From NCBI GenBank assembly GCA_026988435.1, contig JALSLH010000093.1, forward strand, positions 1 to 64,000: a stretch of DNA of 64,000 nt. Direction: 5' to 3'. The stretch's first letter is position 1; each line of letters opens with the position of its first letter. Of the stretch, positions 8,418-16,908 are shown piece by piece. Under the pieces are notes generated by a model. It saw only the letters and a program-made list of their open reading frames with translations, was not told the origin of the DNA and did no database searches. The DNA comes from Methylophaga sp. (GTDB taxonomy: Bacteria; Pseudomonadota; Gammaproteobacteria; Nitrosococcales; Methylophagaceae). The translations under genes and the position numbers were made by a program.

Positions 8418-10253
8418 CTATCGCGTCAAGCGCAAATAAAGTGAAGGCAGTTTAGCGGGGAGCTCGGCGGCATTTTTTATTAAAATATAGGCATTTTTAC
8501 CGAACAAATAAGGCAAATAATCTTCTGCCTTTTCATCGATAGTGACACAGAAAGGCTGCAAGCCTTTTTTCTCCGCCTCAAGTATGGCTTGTCGCGTATC
8601 TTCAATGCCATAGCGGCCTTCATATTTATCTAAATCGTTCGGTTTGCCATCGGTAATAATCAGCAGTAATTTCTGTGCTGATGTTTCTTTTTCTAATAAG
8701 TCGCTGGCATGGCGGATTGCCGTGCCCATTCGGGTGTAATAGCCCGGTCGAATGGCATCAATATAACCACGCACATCATCGTTATAGTTTTCATCAAAGC
8801 CTTTAATATTATAAAAACGAACGTGGTTTCGATTGCGTGAAGAAAAACCATGTAAGGCAAAACGATCGCCCGTCACACTCAATGCTTCTGAAAATAGATA
8901 CACAGCATCACGGATCACATCAACTACGCGAGCTGTATTATTGATATGGGCATCTGTCGATAAAGATAAATCGGCCAATAATAGGCAGGAAAGATCACGC
9001 GTTTCATTTTTACAATCTCGATAAACAGGTGTATCACTGTTGACATGGCCCTGTTTGCGATCGCTTAAGAAGTTGATATAACTTTCTAAATCTAATTCTG
9101 TTCCGTCAGTTTGTCTATTTACCCAATGTCGTTGCGGTCGCAAAATTTCAAACTGCCGGCGAATTTTTCTTGCCTGAGATTTTAATCGCTGTGGTAAGTC
9201 ACAGGCCTCAGCATCACGTGATTTCATCGGGATTACACGACAATGATCTTTCTGCAGGATTTGTTTTTTATAATCCCATTCATCTATAGCAATGCCCTCA
9301 CCTAAGACAACATCATCATAACGATTAGCCGGCAAATCAAGATCAAGCTTTATTTTACTCGATGTCGTTTCGCTGTCTTGCGCGACAGTGATATTGTCCA
9401 TATCTTCGGCTGTTTGCATGGCATCATCGTCGTCATCGTCGGTGCTGGTGCGATCAACTTTGCTGTATTCACCCCAACTCCATAAGCTTTCCAAGCGAAA
9501 ACTCATCAAACCATCATTGCCTTCAGGCATATCGGTTCGATTACCAGACTTACGTTTGCTTTGTTTTTTCTGATCTTTCTTTTGTTTTGCAGCTTCTGGC
9601 AGCTCAGGGTCGTGAATCGCTGCCGTATTATTAAATTCCAACGGTGGCGGCGATGGATGCAACCAAAGCGATACAGGTTGTGGCGGACGTTTGGCATAGT
9701 CTAACGTCAACGATTGTTCAGAATCGAGCAAAGCCGTTCGAATAGCCTGCTCTTGTTTTGCTTCACGCTCTGATAAATCAGCGGGGGCAGGACGCTGCTG
9801 TAAATGCGCTTCAACAAGCTGTTGATATCTACTTCGTAAACCCGGCCAAATAGTTAATGTTTTTTTAGTACGTATTTGGTTTCTACTAATCCAATCACCT
9901 TGTTTAACATCAATAACAGATAAGGCAGTTAACCATAAATACAGATCTTTATTAAGCTGCTTGGTTGGAAACAAGGCAATACTGGCTGGCAATCGTAATG
10001 TTTCTTCATCGCGCCAAGCATACTGTGTTTGTTTGCCTATTCCTGCAATACGTTGCAATACCGTACGTTTAGCATGCACTTCGGAATCTGTTGAACTTTC
10101 AACGTGCAAACCGCCTTCTCCGCCCAAGGCTCGAAAAAAGATACCCGCGGTTAAACGAATATCATCTAAATGAACAATAGCGTCAGGATAATGAGTAGCC
10201 GCTTTGTTGGTAATAAATCGATGCCATGTCGATCCCACTAGTTCTTCAAGCAT
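8418..10253 (-). CDS. norD: NorD, VWA-domain activator of nitric oxide reductase
   Basis: NorD works with the AAA+ protein NorQ to assemble or activate the NorCB complex. The 611-residue protein has a long variable N-terminal half with a strongly acidic stretch (a run of six Asp near residue 275) and a C-terminal von Willebrand A domain. Its MIDAS motif DLSLS (DxSxS) is near residue 428, with a later 'RMGTAIRHASDLL' and 'ITDGKPND'. It is the last gene of the norE operon, 3 nt after the zinc-ribbon gene. Length and MIDAS are as expected for NorD. Confidence 0.95.
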   Translation of the reverse strand: MLEELVGSTWHRFITNKAATHYPDAIVHLDDIRLTAGIFFRALGGEGGLHVESSTDSEVHAKRTVLQRIAGIGKQTQYAWRDEETLRLPASIALFPTKQLNKDLYLWLTALSVIDVKQGDWISRNQIRTKKTLTIWPGLRSRYQQLVEAHLQQRPAPADLSEREAKQEQAIRTALLDSEQSLTLDYAKRPPQPVSLWLHPSPPPLEFNNTAAIHDPELPEAAKQKKDQKKQSKRKSGNRTDMPEGNDGLMSFRLESLWSWGEYSKVDRTSTDDDDDDAMQTAEDMDNITVAQDSETTSSKIKLDLDLPANRYDDVVLGEGIAIDEWDYKKQILQKDHCRVIPMKSRDAEACDLPQRLKSQARKIRRQFEILRPQRHWVNRQTDGTELDLESYINFLSDRKQGHVNSDTPVYRDCKNETRDLSCLLLADLSLSTDAHINNTARVVDVIRDAVYLFSEALSVTGDRFALHGFSSRNRNHVRFYNIKGFDENYNDDVRGYIDAIRPGYYTRMGTAIRHASDLLEKETSAQKLLLIITDGKPNDLDKYEGRYGIEDTRQAILEAEKKGLQPFCVTIDEKAEDYLPYLFGKNAYILIKNAAELPAKLPSLYLRLTR

Positions 10254-10256
10254 GAA

Positions 10257-10442
10257 TTACGATGTCCAGTTAGGTGGCAACCAAAACATCATCACAAAGC
10301 AAAATATAAGCAGAGCTATAAACCAAGGAATAAATGTTTTTTGCCTTTGATTAGCATGATTTGGGGGCAAGGGGATACCACAACTGGGACAAACCGTATC
10401 GTCTGGTTTCACCTTGCTACCACAGTGATTACAGACCGCCAT
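10257..10442 (-). CDS. Small zinc-ribbon protein with one membrane segment
   Basis: This 61-residue protein begins with a zinc ribbon: C4-x2-C7 (CNHC) and C18-x2-C21 (CPSC), a four-cysteine site, and ends with one hydrophobic helix (about residues 38-56). The ribbon would face the cytoplasm. Its start codon overlaps the stop of the preceding gene, and norD follows after 3 nt, so it belongs to the nor accessory operon. I know no described function. A link with NorQ/NorD-dependent assembly is suggested only by position. Confidence 0.75.
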   Translation of the reverse strand: MAVCNHCGSKVKPDDTVCPSCGIPLPPNHANQRQKTFIPWFIALLIFCFVMMFWLPPNWTS

Positions 10443-10816
10443 TAAGACATCTGCCCAATAAGTGGATAATTAAATTCCAAACCTTTTATCGCTTTACTAA
10501 AAGCCATAATGCCTGCGGCTAAAAATAAGGGCACTATCAACATATAGTAAAATTCTAGACCGAAAAGTGCCGAAAGTGATTGATAGCCCTCTGTTAGCAA
10601 AATAAAGACATTAATTGACAGGAAAATAATCGTACTCAAACTACTTGCAATAAGTGCTTGGCTTAAATGCTTTTTACCCACATCCGATGTCGTTTTATAT
10701 TGAAAAAAGTAAAGGATCCATAACGCAATATAAAAGATGCCTACAAATAATAAATTGCCAATAAAAAAGGCTTCTGCAAATGCGGCTGTATTATCTTTTG
10801 GTGAAAAGATTTTCAT
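10442..10816 (-). CDS. Nor-operon membrane protein of unknown function
   Basis: This is a 124-residue protein with three or four predicted membrane helices (about residues 15-38, 50-72, 85-108) and no obvious heme- or metal-binding histidine pairs. It lies 2 nt after norQ and overlaps the start of the zinc-ribbon gene, placing it firmly in the norE-norD transcription unit. I cannot match it to a named family. An assembly factor or small accessory subunit of the NO reductase is a reasonable guess. Confidence 0.75.
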   Translation of the reverse strand: MKIFSPKDNTAAFAEAFFIGNLLFVGIFYIALWILYFFQYKTTSDVGKKHLSQALIASSLSTIIFLSINVFILLTEGYQSLSALFGLEFYYMLIVPLFLAAGIMAFSKAIKGLEFNYPLIGQMS

Positions 10817-10818
10817 GA

Positions 10819-11613
10819 TTATGTCCCTAATTTTGCTTGAACGACTTCCATTAATGCTGTTACCGTTTCTTCATCGTCGCTCAACGGCTCAATGATCGCT
10901 GCACGGCACGCCTCAATAGGATCACAGCCAGATTTAATCAATGTCGCGGCATAAACTAGCAATCGTGTCGATGCTGACTCTTCTAGATCATGATCTTTTA
11001 ATACCCGTAGCGCCTGTGCTAAATCAATCAGCTGTGAAGCTATATCAGCACCAATTGCGGTCTCTTTTTGAATGATTTCTGTTTCAGTTGCGCCATCAGG
11101 ATAATCAAATCGCATAGCAATAAAACGCTGGCGTGTAGAAGGTTTCATGCCTTTCAAAAGGTTTTGATAACCCGGATTATACGACACCACCAACATAAAT
11201 TCGGGTGGGGCTTTTAATAATTCTCCTGTACGTTCTATTGGAAGCATGCGCCTATCATCTGAAAGTGGATGCAAGACCACGGTGGTATCTTTACGCGCTT
11301 CCACTACTTCATCAAGGTAACAAATCGCACCTTCACGCACAGCCTTAGTTAACGGGCCATCATGCCAATAGGTTTCACCATCACCAATTAAGTGTCGCCC
11401 CACTAAATCTGCTGCAGTGAGATCATCATGACAAGCAATGGTATATAAAGGTCGGCCTAGCTTAGCGGCCATATGCTCAATAAACCGTGTTTTACCACAG
11501 CCAGTTGGCCCTTTGATCAGTAGCGGTAACTGATTATTATAAGCATGTTCAAATAACTCAACTTCATTATGTTGGGCTTGGTAATAAGGGATGTCTGTTT
11601 CTATTTTAGTCAT
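10819..11613 (-). CDS. norQ: NorQ, MoxR/CbbQ-type AAA+ ATPase
   Basis: NorQ is the ATPase partner of NorD in activating NO reductase, probably at insertion of the non-heme iron. The 264-residue protein has Walker A GPTGCGKT (residues 35-42), Walker B with D101-E102 (ICYLDE) and a sensor region 'MLVVSYNPGYQ', the layout of CbbQ/NorQ proteins. It lies 2 nt after the hemerythrin gene and 2 nt before the next membrane gene. Length is normal for the family. Identification is strong because norD is in the same operon. Confidence 0.95.
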   Translation of the reverse strand: MTKIETDIPYYQAQHNEVELFEHAYNNQLPLLIKGPTGCGKTRFIEHMAAKLGRPLYTIACHDDLTAADLVGRHLIGDGETYWHDGPLTKAVREGAICYLDEVVEARKDTTVVLHPLSDDRRMLPIERTGELLKAPPEFMLVVSYNPGYQNLLKGMKPSTRQRFIAMRFDYPDGATETEIIQKETAIGADIASQLIDLAQALRVLKDHDLEESASTRLLVYAATLIKSGCDPIEACRAAIIEPLSDDEETVTALMEVVQAKLGT

Positions 11614-11615
11614 TT

Positions 11616-12059
11616 TTAATCCTGTTCATAACCGTGCATAACGGCAAATTGTGCTGTGACCATATCCATTGAATTGACATGTTGTTCAAACCATTGCGGC
11701 CAAGCCGTAAAGACATAGTCTGATAATAAGGCAATATCATAGGTCTTATTCCATGACGCTACCATACGTTCCATTTCTTCTAATACACGATTATGTTCAC
11801 CAGAATGCATGGGATACATAGGGAATTGAATATCTATCATTAGCTCATTTTCACGTGCAAAGTGTGCCTGTGTATGCTCAATCCATTTATTGAGAGCTTC
11901 GCTAAGTCTGTCATTATCATTTTTGCTTTGTTTATAGCCGGAAATCAACTCACCTAGTGTTCTGACCCTTTCCAACTCTTCAAAATGCGTAGCATTCATA
12001 AAATCAAGCGCAACATGTGGAACCGTCTCAGCAGTAAGCACAAGTTTATTGTGTGACAT
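11616..12059 (-). CDS. Hemerythrin-domain protein in the nor operon
   Basis: This 147-residue protein is a single hemerythrin-like four-helix domain with the expected diiron ligands spread along it: a histidine near residue 24 (NATHFEE), H-x3-E in 'AHFARE', a histidine pair in 'MHSGEHNRV', and H-x4-D in 'EQHVNSMD'. Such domains bind O2, NO or iron; RIC/YtfE-type members repair iron centres damaged by NO. I chose ATG 12059, five nt after GGAGG, over the upstream ATG that contains that site. Position before norQ suggests NO sensing, NO storage or iron delivery to NorB (inference). Confidence 0.9.
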   Translation of the reverse strand: MSHNKLVLTAETVPHVALDFMNATHFEELERVRTLGELISGYKQSKNDNDRLSEALNKWIEHTQAHFARENELMIDIQFPMYPMHSGEHNRVLEEMERMVASWNKTYDIALLSDYVFTAWPQWFEQHVNSMDMVTAQFAVMHGYEQD

Positions 12060-12072
12060 CACATCCTCCATT

Positions 12073-12336
12073 CTAAAGACTCATAAAATACGCTATTGAA
12101 ATGCCGAGACACACTATCCACAACCAGCCATACATAATTGCTCGCCACAAAAAAGAGACACCTTTTAGATCCATAAAATCGCGGATAATAAGGCCACCTT
12201 TAATCGCTGCCGTTATTAGTAACAATAAAACAACCCCGATACCGCCATATCCTACTTCACCTATAGAGTAGGTGGTGAGTGTTAATAACAGCATTAACAG
12301 CCAAACAGTATGAATGTTGTAATAATGTTTCATCAT
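12073..12336 (-). CDS. NorF-like small membrane protein (cytochrome oxidase subunit IV family)
   Basis: This 87-residue protein has three membrane helices and the 'AAIKGGLIIRDFMDLKG' block typical of prokaryotic cytochrome oxidase subunit IV and NorF proteins. It follows norE by 10 nt, as norF follows norE in Paracoccus-type nor clusters. NorF is needed for full NO reductase activity but is not a catalytic subunit. Two ATG codons are adjacent at the start and I cannot choose between them. Confidence 0.82.
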   Translation of the reverse strand: MMKHYYNIHTVWLLMLLLTLTTYSIGEVGYGGIGVVLLLLITAAIKGGLIIRDFMDLKGVSFLWRAIMYGWLWIVCLGISIAYFMSL

Positions 12337-12346
12337 CAGTATTTAG

Positions 12347-12928
12347 TCATCGAATTATGTACACCAAGGGAAATAAAATAATCCAAACCAAATCGACCAT
12401 ATGCCAATAAGATGCTCCCGTTTCTACGCCCGTATAGTTTTGGTCACTATAGGCTCCCCGCTTTGCTTTTAGTGCCACTGCAAACAGAATAATCATCCCT
12501 AAAATCACATGTAAAAAATGAAACATCGTCAGTGATAAATAAAACATATAAAACGTGTTGGTACTTAACGTTATTCCCTCTGCGAATTTATCGTAATATT
12601 CCACTGACTTTAGTACTAAAAACCCCAAGCCTCCAAGCAATGCGGCATAAATCCAATGAATACAACGGTTCACTTCACCTTGCCTGATAGCATGCACTGC
12701 CCGCACGACAAAATAGCTAGAAGTGATGAGTAACAATGTATTTGTAGCACCTATTTCTTTATTAAGTGTCAATTGGAATTGGTTAAACATTTCTACATTC
12801 TGTAGCCGCATAACGGCATAAGCTATAAAAAAGATACCAAATACCAACAGCTCCATAAAAATGAAAAACCAGATAGCTAAATCACCCGGTAATAGATTTG
12901 CTTCATTTTCAGTGGGGGTATTAATCAC
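12347..12928 (-). CDS. norE: NorE-like cytochrome oxidase subunit III family protein
   Basis: This 193-residue protein has about five membrane helices and the short subunit-III fold ('GDLAIWFFIFMELLVFG' at the start, 'SLTMFHFLHVILGMIILF' later). In nor clusters this is NorE, which supports NO reductase activity or stability. It is the first gene of the accessory operon and has its own Dnr-type promoter at 12955-12996. A subunit III of a heme-copper oxidase is less likely because no oxidase subunit I or II is nearby. Confidence 0.9.
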   Translation of the reverse strand: MINTPTENEANLLPGDLAIWFFIFMELLVFGIFFIAYAVMRLQNVEMFNQFQLTLNKEIGATNTLLLITSSYFVVRAVHAIRQGEVNRCIHWIYAALLGGLGFLVLKSVEYYDKFAEGITLSTNTFYMFYLSLTMFHFLHVILGMIILFAVALKAKRGAYSDQNYTGVETGASYWHMVDLVWIILFPLVYIIR

Positions 12929-12954
12929 AACAACCTATTTTAGTAAATGATTAT

Positions 12955-12996
12955 ATTCTAGCTTTTCAACCATGGTCTCGCCTTGATATGAATCAA
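12955..12996 (-). promoter_or_regulatory. FNR/Dnr-type operator and promoter of the norE-norD operon
   Basis: The box at 12983-12996 reads TTGATTCATATCAA on the minus strand, a consensus FNR/Dnr site. After exactly 22 nt comes the -10 hexamer TAGAAT (12955-12960). It would drive seven tightly packed genes from norE to norD. Confidence 0.87.
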
Positions 12997-13028
12997 TTCA
13001 CTTTGAAAGAAAAGATTTCTTAAGCCTT

Positions 13029-13367
13029 TCACCTGTCCATGAACGCGTTAATTAATGCCCACGTTGCAAATAAAATAAATAAGGCATGAATAAAAACAAA
13101 GTAAGACACAACAAAAACCCATGTCCATGGCGAATCAAAGCCGCCTAGAACAATCATCAATGTTGTCATAACGATTAATGCAACACCTGCAAATACATTT
13201 GTTTTTATTCCTAAAGCAACATAATAGCGATCTATCGTATTTGGCTCGGTTTTCAAATACATAAAAAGCAAAGCCACAAAGCTTATGACAGGAAATACTG
13301 TTAAATTCAATAGTGAAAATAATGCTGCATTGGATGCTCTTTTCATTTGTGATCGGTCAGTTTTCAT
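13029..13367 (-). CDS. Membrane protein of unknown function between norB and norE
   Basis: This 112-residue protein has three or four hydrophobic segments separated by short basic or polar loops; the N-terminus is strongly positive (MKTDRSQMKR). I chose ATG 13367, seven nt after AGGAG, instead of the TTG at 13385 that contains the same ribosome-binding site. It lies downstream of norB behind a terminator-like hairpin and upstream of the norE promoter, so its expression may depend on read-through from norCB. I do not recognise the family. Confidence 0.72.
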   Translation of the reverse strand: MKTDRSQMKRASNAALFSLLNLTVFPVISFVALLFMYLKTEPNTIDRYYVALGIKTNVFAGVALIVMTTLMIVLGGFDSPWTWVFVVSYFVFIHALFILFATWALINAFMDR

Positions 13368-13382
13368 TCTTTTTCTCCTCTC

Positions 13383-13413
13383 CAAAAAAATATACCGCCA
13401 TAGTGGCGGTATA
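13383..13413 (-). terminator. Terminator or attenuator downstream of norB
   Basis: A hairpin with an 8-10 bp stem (TATACCGCCA with its complement, loop of about 4 nt) between 13392 and 13413 is followed on the minus strand by a seven-T run near 13384-13390. It separates norB from the 112-residue membrane gene and overlaps the upstream flank of that gene's ribosome-binding site. Confidence 0.8.
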
Positions 13414-13443
13414 TTTATATCTAAACATTATCCTTATTGAATG

Positions 13444-14835
<1,392 letters not shown>

Positions 14836-15273
14836 TTACCCTTGAATATTTGGTGGCCAGTCTCTGGCAGTTTTAACGCCATCAACATATTTTAAAAACT
14901 GAGCAACCGCTTCCAACTCTTCTTCTGTGAGATTAAATTGTGGCATGCTACGACGACCAGGAACACCATCCACAGGACGACTCATGATCCAGCCTTTAAT
15001 TGCTTCAGTACTTTCACCAAACCGGGTATATACATTTCCTAATTCAGGAGCAAAATATGCACCTTCGCCGAGTAAGGTGTGGCAACCAATACAATTATTA
15101 ACTTCCCAAACACGTTTACCTGCGGCAACCACTTCGGTTAGATTTTGGGAGTTATCAGTTTTTGGTAGGCTTCTTACAGTATCCACCGTCAATCCAATAA
15201 GTACCAGGAAGAAAAACACCGCCCCCCCATAATAAATATTGCGGGCCATGCCCTTAGTAAAGGTTTCTCTCAT
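14836..15273 (-). CDS. norC: Nitric oxide reductase cytochrome c subunit NorC
   Basis: NorC is the membrane-anchored cytochrome c that passes electrons to NorB. The 145-residue protein has one N-terminal membrane anchor (about residues 15-32), heme motif CIGCH at 61-65 and the distal methionine in 'RRSMPQF'. Two ATG codons are adjacent; the second (15273) has the better spacing to AGGAGG. The Dnr-type promoter at 15306-15347 lies just upstream, and norC-norB form the core transcription unit. Confidence 0.96.
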   Translation of the reverse strand: MRETFTKGMARNIYYGGAVFFFLVLIGLTVDTVRSLPKTDNSQNLTEVVAAGKRVWEVNNCIGCHTLLGEGAYFAPELGNVYTRFGESTEAIKGWIMSRPVDGVPGRRSMPQFNLTEEELEAVAQFLKYVDGVKTARDWPPNIQG

Positions 15274-15305
15274 CATTCTCCTCCTATTTTATAGAATCAC
15301 AGAGG

Positions 15306-15347
15306 AGTATATAGAGGACGACATGAGGCAGCATTGACCTATATCAA
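15306..15347 (-). promoter_or_regulatory. FNR/Dnr-type operator and promoter of norCB
   Basis: TTGATATAGGTCAA on the minus strand (15334-15347) precedes TATACT (15306-15311) by exactly 22 nt, the class II FNR/Dnr geometry, with a predicted start near 15299. The site lies between the regulator gene and norC. Confidence 0.87.
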
Positions 15348-15376
15348 TTGAGGCGAATAGGACATATTTTGGGGAT

Positions 15377-16036
15377 CTAGAGTGAAATTAGCTGCCGTAA
15401 TTTTTCAATATTAAGCAATTCTATTTCGGAACCTTCCAATTTTATTAACCCTTGTTTTGAGAGGTCTTTTAGCGTTCTTGATAAGGTTTCAGGCTTTATA
15501 GATAAACGTGAAGCAACGACATGCTTGGGGGCGGCAAGGCTTACACCCACCTGATCATAACTATCAGCGGGGATATGGCTTAATAAATAATCCACTAAAC
15601 GAAAGGTTGCATTATGCAAGGTCAATCGATCAACCTCATTGACCATCCAATGTAGTCTTTGACTTAAATTTCCCAGTAAATTGATGCACAATTCATTAGA
15701 AGTATTGAGCAGCTTTAAATATTCTTTTGCATTAATGCCTACTACGATAGATGAAGAAATCGTCACCGCCGAAACAGGGTATCTAAAACCGCCAAAAAAC
15801 AGCACCGCTTCAGCAAAAGTTTGCCCCGGCCGGATAATCTCAATTACCTTTTCATCACCATTTGGTGCCAATCGTTGTAATTTTATTCCGCCCGAAATAA
15901 GCAAATAGATGTGGGTAAATTCAGATCCTTGCTCAAATAAAATACTATTTTCAGAAAGTTGTGTCGCCTGAGACGTTTCTATAACTTGATCGAATTGTGT
16001 GGCTTCTAATGGTTGGAGTAGGACACACTGGCGCAT
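15377..16036 (-). CDS. dnr: Crp/Fnr-family transcriptional regulator, Dnr type
   Basis: This 219-residue protein has the cyclic-nucleotide-binding-like sensor fold, a long dimerisation helix and a C-terminal winged HTH ('ASRLSIKPETLSRTLKDLS'). It lacks the N-terminal four-cysteine iron-sulfur cluster motif of Fnr but resembles Pseudomonas Dnr, which senses NO through heme and activates nir and nor genes. The recognition-helix pattern E-x2-SR is that of proteins reading TTGA half-sites. It sits directly upstream of norC. I infer that it acts on the four matching boxes in this window. Confidence 0.92.
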   Translation of the reverse strand: MRQCVLLQPLEATQFDQVIETSQATQLSENSILFEQGSEFTHIYLLISGGIKLQRLAPNGDEKVIEIIRPGQTFAEAVLFFGGFRYPVSAVTISSSIVVGINAKEYLKLLNTSNELCINLLGNLSQRLHWMVNEVDRLTLHNATFRLVDYLLSHIPADSYDQVGVSLAAPKHVVASRLSIKPETLSRTLKDLSKQGLIKLEGSEIELLNIEKLRQLISL

Positions 16037-16146
16037 GGTATTTAGAATGAAACCATTTAAATCGATGTGTTTTCTTATTGAGTTTTTCGTAGCAGTTCAT
16101 CATATCAAGTTTTGATAATGTAGGCTTGAAACAGCCCAAAAAATAT

Positions 16147-16223
16147 TGGTCGGAACAGCAAGATTCGAACTTGCGACCCCTTGTCCCCCAGACAAGTGCG
16201 CTACCAGACTGCGCCATGCCCCG
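16147..16223 (-). tRNA. tRNA-Pro (anticodon GGG)
   Basis: The 77-nt cloverleaf is complete with an encoded CCA. The acceptor stem pairs CGGGGCA with TGTTCCG, and the anticodon loop CTGGGGG reads GGG. Its place after the merR gene is the normal gammaproteobacterial position. Confidence 0.96.
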
Positions 16224-16235
16224 ATATCTTTTATT

Positions 16236-16592
16236 TTATGCTAATAATGCGTGAAGCTCTTCTAATTCTAAAAGCATTTCTCGAATGAGCTGTTTTTTAT
16301 CTTGATTTGATTCGTCCGGTTTGCCTTCATTTTCAAGTTGATGGCGTGCGCCACCAATGGTGAAGCCTTGTTCATATAACAAACCACGAATTTCACGGAT
16401 AAGCACAACATCATGGCGTTGGTAATAACGTCGATTGCCACGGCGCTTTACCGGTTTTAGCTGAGTAAATTCTTGTTCCCAGTATCGCAATACATGCGGT
16501 TTAACGCCACATAACTCGCTCACTTCACCGATAGTGAAATAGCGTTTACCTGGGATTACTGGTAACTCGTTATTATTACTCGCTTCTAGCAT
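16236..16592 (-). CDS. MerR-family HTH regulator downstream of ihfA
   Basis: This 118-residue protein has an N-terminal MerR-type winged helix ('[25 protein letters not shown]') and a short helical C-terminus, without the metal-binding cysteines of MerR or CueR. It is the small MerR-like protein regularly found between ihfA and tRNA-Pro in gammaproteobacteria; its targets are not established to my knowledge. Its start overlaps the end of ihfA by 17 nt, in another frame. Confidence 0.92.
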   Translation of the reverse strand: MLEASNNNELPVIPGKRYFTIGEVSELCGVKPHVLRYWEQEFTQLKPVKRRGNRRYYQRHDVVLIREIRGLLYEQGFTIGGARHQLENEGKPDESNQDKKQLIREMLLELEELHALLA

Positions 16593-16872
16593 ATGTATCC
16601 ACCCTAGCCTTTAGTTTTTGTCCTGGGCGGAAAGTTACTACACGTCGTGCTGTAATAGGAATTTCTTCCCCCGTTTTAGGGTTTCTACCTGGACGTTCAC
16701 TTTTATCGCGTAGTTCAAAATTACCAAAACCTGATAATTTAACCGCTTCTCCTGCTTCTAATGCGCCTCGAATTTCTTCAAAAAACATTTCTACAAGTTC
16801 TTTTGCTTCACGCTTATTAAAGCCTAATTCATCATAAAGTTGTTCTGTTATATCGGCTTTTGTAAGTGCCAT
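16576..16872 (-). CDS. ihfA: Integration host factor alpha subunit
   Basis: IHF is a sequence-specific DNA-bending heterodimer. The 98-residue protein begins '[17 protein letters not shown]', has the IhfA arm region '[23 protein letters not shown]' and normal length. Position directly behind pheT distinguishes it from HU and IhfB. It lies 36 nt after pheT and overlaps the merR gene. Confidence 0.97.
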   Translation of the reverse strand: MALTKADITEQLYDELGFNKREAKELVEMFFEEIRGALEAGEAVKLSGFGNFELRDKSERPGRNPKTGEEIPITARRVVTFRPGQKLKARVDTYARSE

Positions 16873-16908
16873 GTGTTCCCCTAAATATTATTTTTAGCTA
16901 GTGTATGC

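Noticed and set aside
15951-16217. 88-codon ORF on the minus strand over tRNA-Pro
   Set aside because: It reads through the tRNA-Pro gene and into dnr in another frame; no conserved protein pattern.
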